In this document: positions 52,887 through 54,518 of the stretch, piece after piece | How the letters are laid out: each line of letters begins with the position of its first letter | How positions within the stretch are numbered: position 1 is the stretch's first letter | DNA from: JASFYU01 sp045046905 | GTDB taxonomy: Bacteria > Bacteroidota > Bacteroidia > Flavobacteriales > Flavobacteriaceae | NCBI GenBank assembly: GCA_045046905.1 | Contig: JASFYU010000091.1 | Span: 1 to 54,518, forward strand | Length of the DNA: 54,518 bases | Reading direction: 5' to 3' | Made by a program: the position numbers and the translations under genes | Notes under the pieces: generated by a model | Told to the model about the DNA's origin: nothing | Database searches by the model: none | Seen by the model: only the letters and a program-made list of their open reading frames with translations

Positions 52887-54518
52887 ATGAAAAAATTACT
52901 ATTCATATTTTTTATATCAGGTTTCTTATCTCCCATTTTAGGACAACAAGAATTGAAGCGAGCTGATAGCTATTTCGATAGGGCATTTTACTATGATGCT
53001 ATTCCGTTGTACGAACAAGCTTTACCAAAAAACAAAAGCTCAAAACTCATCAAAAATCTTGCTGACAGCTATTACCACACCTTTGATATGAAAGCAGCGG
53101 CTCGCTGGTATAAATACTTGATTTCAAATTATGGAGAGCAGGTACATGAAAGCTATCATTTTAAACTAAACCAATCATTAAAAGCCATTGGCGACTATGA
53201 ATTGGCAAACGAAGTACGCTCTAATTTTTATGCTATGAGTGGCGAAAAAGGGAAACTCGAACTTCTTAAAAATGAAATCATATATCTGGAAAACGTGAGG
53301 GCAATTGGGGAACGTTTCGCTATTAAAAATCTAGAAATTAATACCCCAACATCAGAGTTCGCTGCGGTGCAAGTCAACTCAAATATAGTATATACTGCCT
53401 CAAGAAAACGCTCACGATTCATCTCGAAACGCTACCATTGGAACCGCCAAAATTATTTGGACATCTACACTCATCCTTTAGATAAATTGCAACTAGGAGA
53501 TAGTTTGAGTGTACCTCTTTCAAAAAATATCAATACCAAAATGCACGAAGGCACTTTTGCCATCACCAAAGACGGAAAAACACTGTATTTCACAAGAAAT
53601 AGCGCCAATAAAACAGAAAAAGACAAGATAAGCAACCTTGTAATATATAGAGCTGAATTGATTGAAGGAGAGTGGAAAAATAGTATCGCCCTTCCCTTCA
53701 ACCACGATAATTATTCTACCGAACACCCAGCTCTGAACAGCGATGACAGCAAACTCTATTTTGCTTCTGATCGTGAAGGCGGCCAGGGTTCCTTTGATAT
53801 ATATTACGTAGCCATTCAAGGCGATGGGTTCTATGGAAATCCTGTCAATTTAGGAAAACATATCAATACCGACAAAAAAGAACAGTTCCCGTTTATAGAC
53901 CTGACTGATAATCTCTATTTCGCCTCTAACGGGCACCCCGGTTTTGGACTTTTGGATATTTTTATTGCCAAAAAGAAGAAAGATGGCTTTAAAACCCTGA
54001 CAACCTAGGCCTGCCCATCAACAGCGGCTATGATGATTTTTCTCTATCCTTAAATTCCGATAAAAAAAGTGGGTGCTTTTCATCTAACCGACCTACGGGT
54101 AAAGGTAGCGACGACATCTATTCCTTTTCAGAAACCCTGCCCTTGATTATTGAGAATTGCAAACAATTCATCGTGGGTATTGTCACCGATAAGACAACTC
54201 AAAAACTGCTGCCCAATACCAGCATACAACTTTTAGATGCTGACGGAAAAATCTTAGAAAATAGTATCACCGCTGCAGACGCATCATTCGAATTTACGGT
54301 GTCTTGCGAATCAAACTACCGTATAGAAGCAAAAAAAGAGGGCTATGAAGTGAACTTTAAAACCATTCAAACCCATAAAGAAAGAAAACTGACCAAAGAT
54401 GCATCAATAGCTTTATTTTCGGCCAAAGAACGAGAAAAACAAGAAGTGACGGCACTAGAAAAAAAGAAAGAAGAAGCCGAAAAAATGGTCCTTACCGAAA
54501 CCAATAGAAAACTTAAAA
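52887..54518 (+). pseudogene. OmpA-family protein with PD40 repeats, frameshifted, partial at window edge
   Basis: The start at 52887 gives the signal peptide MKKLLFIFFISGFLSPILGQ. TPR-like helices follow (AFYYDAIPLYEQAL, LADSYYHTFDMKAAARWYKY), then PD40/WD40-like blades (KTLYFTRNS, SKLYFASDREGGQGSFDIYY, NLYFASNGHPGFGLLDIFIA). The frame ends at a TAG at 54006. The next frame continues GLPINSGYDDFSLSLNSDKK, SSNRPTGKGSDDIYSF and a carboxypeptidase-regulatory-like domain (FIVGIVTDKTTQKLLPNTSI), with no stop to 54518. One more C in the CCC at 53995-53997 restores FKTPDNLGLP. The C-terminal OmpA peptidoglycan-binding domain would lie beyond the window. Confidence 0.8.

Overview
The window is chromosomal DNA from a Bacteroidota member, almost certainly a marine-type Flavobacteriaceae. 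The evidence is a SusC/SusD pair, type IX secretion (T9SS) sorting domains, a PorP/SprF gene, an exact TTTG-N19-TAnnTTTG promoter, flavobacterial-style ribosomal proteins (long L17 tail, zinc-free S4, S14 and L36) and low GC. No rRNA, tRNA or CRISPR array was recognised. The genus cannot be fixed from sequence alone.

Region 1 (1-8.3 kb) is an eroding accessory stretch. An insertion sequence (IS) runs off the left edge and has interrupted an MtfA-like (M90) peptidase gene. argS follows and carries a large internal insert. Then come a lipoprotein gene with a late nonsense codon, a hypothetical gene followed in frame by a membrane hairpin, a two-gene unit of secreted proteins (a T9SS-sorted protein and a tail-collar-like protein with 54-residue repeats), and a decayed ctlX that holds a 269-bp remnant of the same IS family. 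Removing that remnant plus one 3-bp target duplication restores the ctlX frame.

Region 2 (8.3-15.2 kb, minus strand) is core metabolism: a dimethylargininase/arginine-deiminase-like enzyme, citrate synthase, glycogen synthase, enolase and the carbamoyl-phosphate synthase small subunit, with clear hairpin terminators.

Region 3 (15.2-32.7 kb, minus strand) is the translation supercluster: rpsL-rpsG-fusA-rpsJ, then rplC through rplQ with secY, infA, rpmJ and rpoA. A strong intrinsic terminator lies between rpsJ and rplC and appears to split it into two transcription units. The rpsL promoter can be read directly.

Region 4 (33.3-39.3 kb, plus strand) is a four-gene polymer-uptake locus (SusC, SusD-2 type, two lipoproteins) closed by a terminator. 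Region 5 (39.3-49.5 kb) is housekeeping: rlmB, rhomboid protease, rarA, then minus-strand radC, a polysaccharide-deacetylase-like gene, a YjjG-type HAD phosphatase, a lipoprotein/DUF5723 pair, a secreted hypothetical and an Mpl-type ligase.

Region 6 (49.6-54.5 kb, plus strand) is a gliding/T9SS-type triad (adhesin with CHU_C end, PorP/SprF, OmpA-family). Its adhesin lacks a 5' end, and both the adhesin and the OmpA gene are frameshifted at C homopolymers. A 50-bp miniature of the IS lies just upstream. The main story is IS-associated gene decay at both ends of a conserved core, plus an unexpected transcriptional break inside the S10 region.
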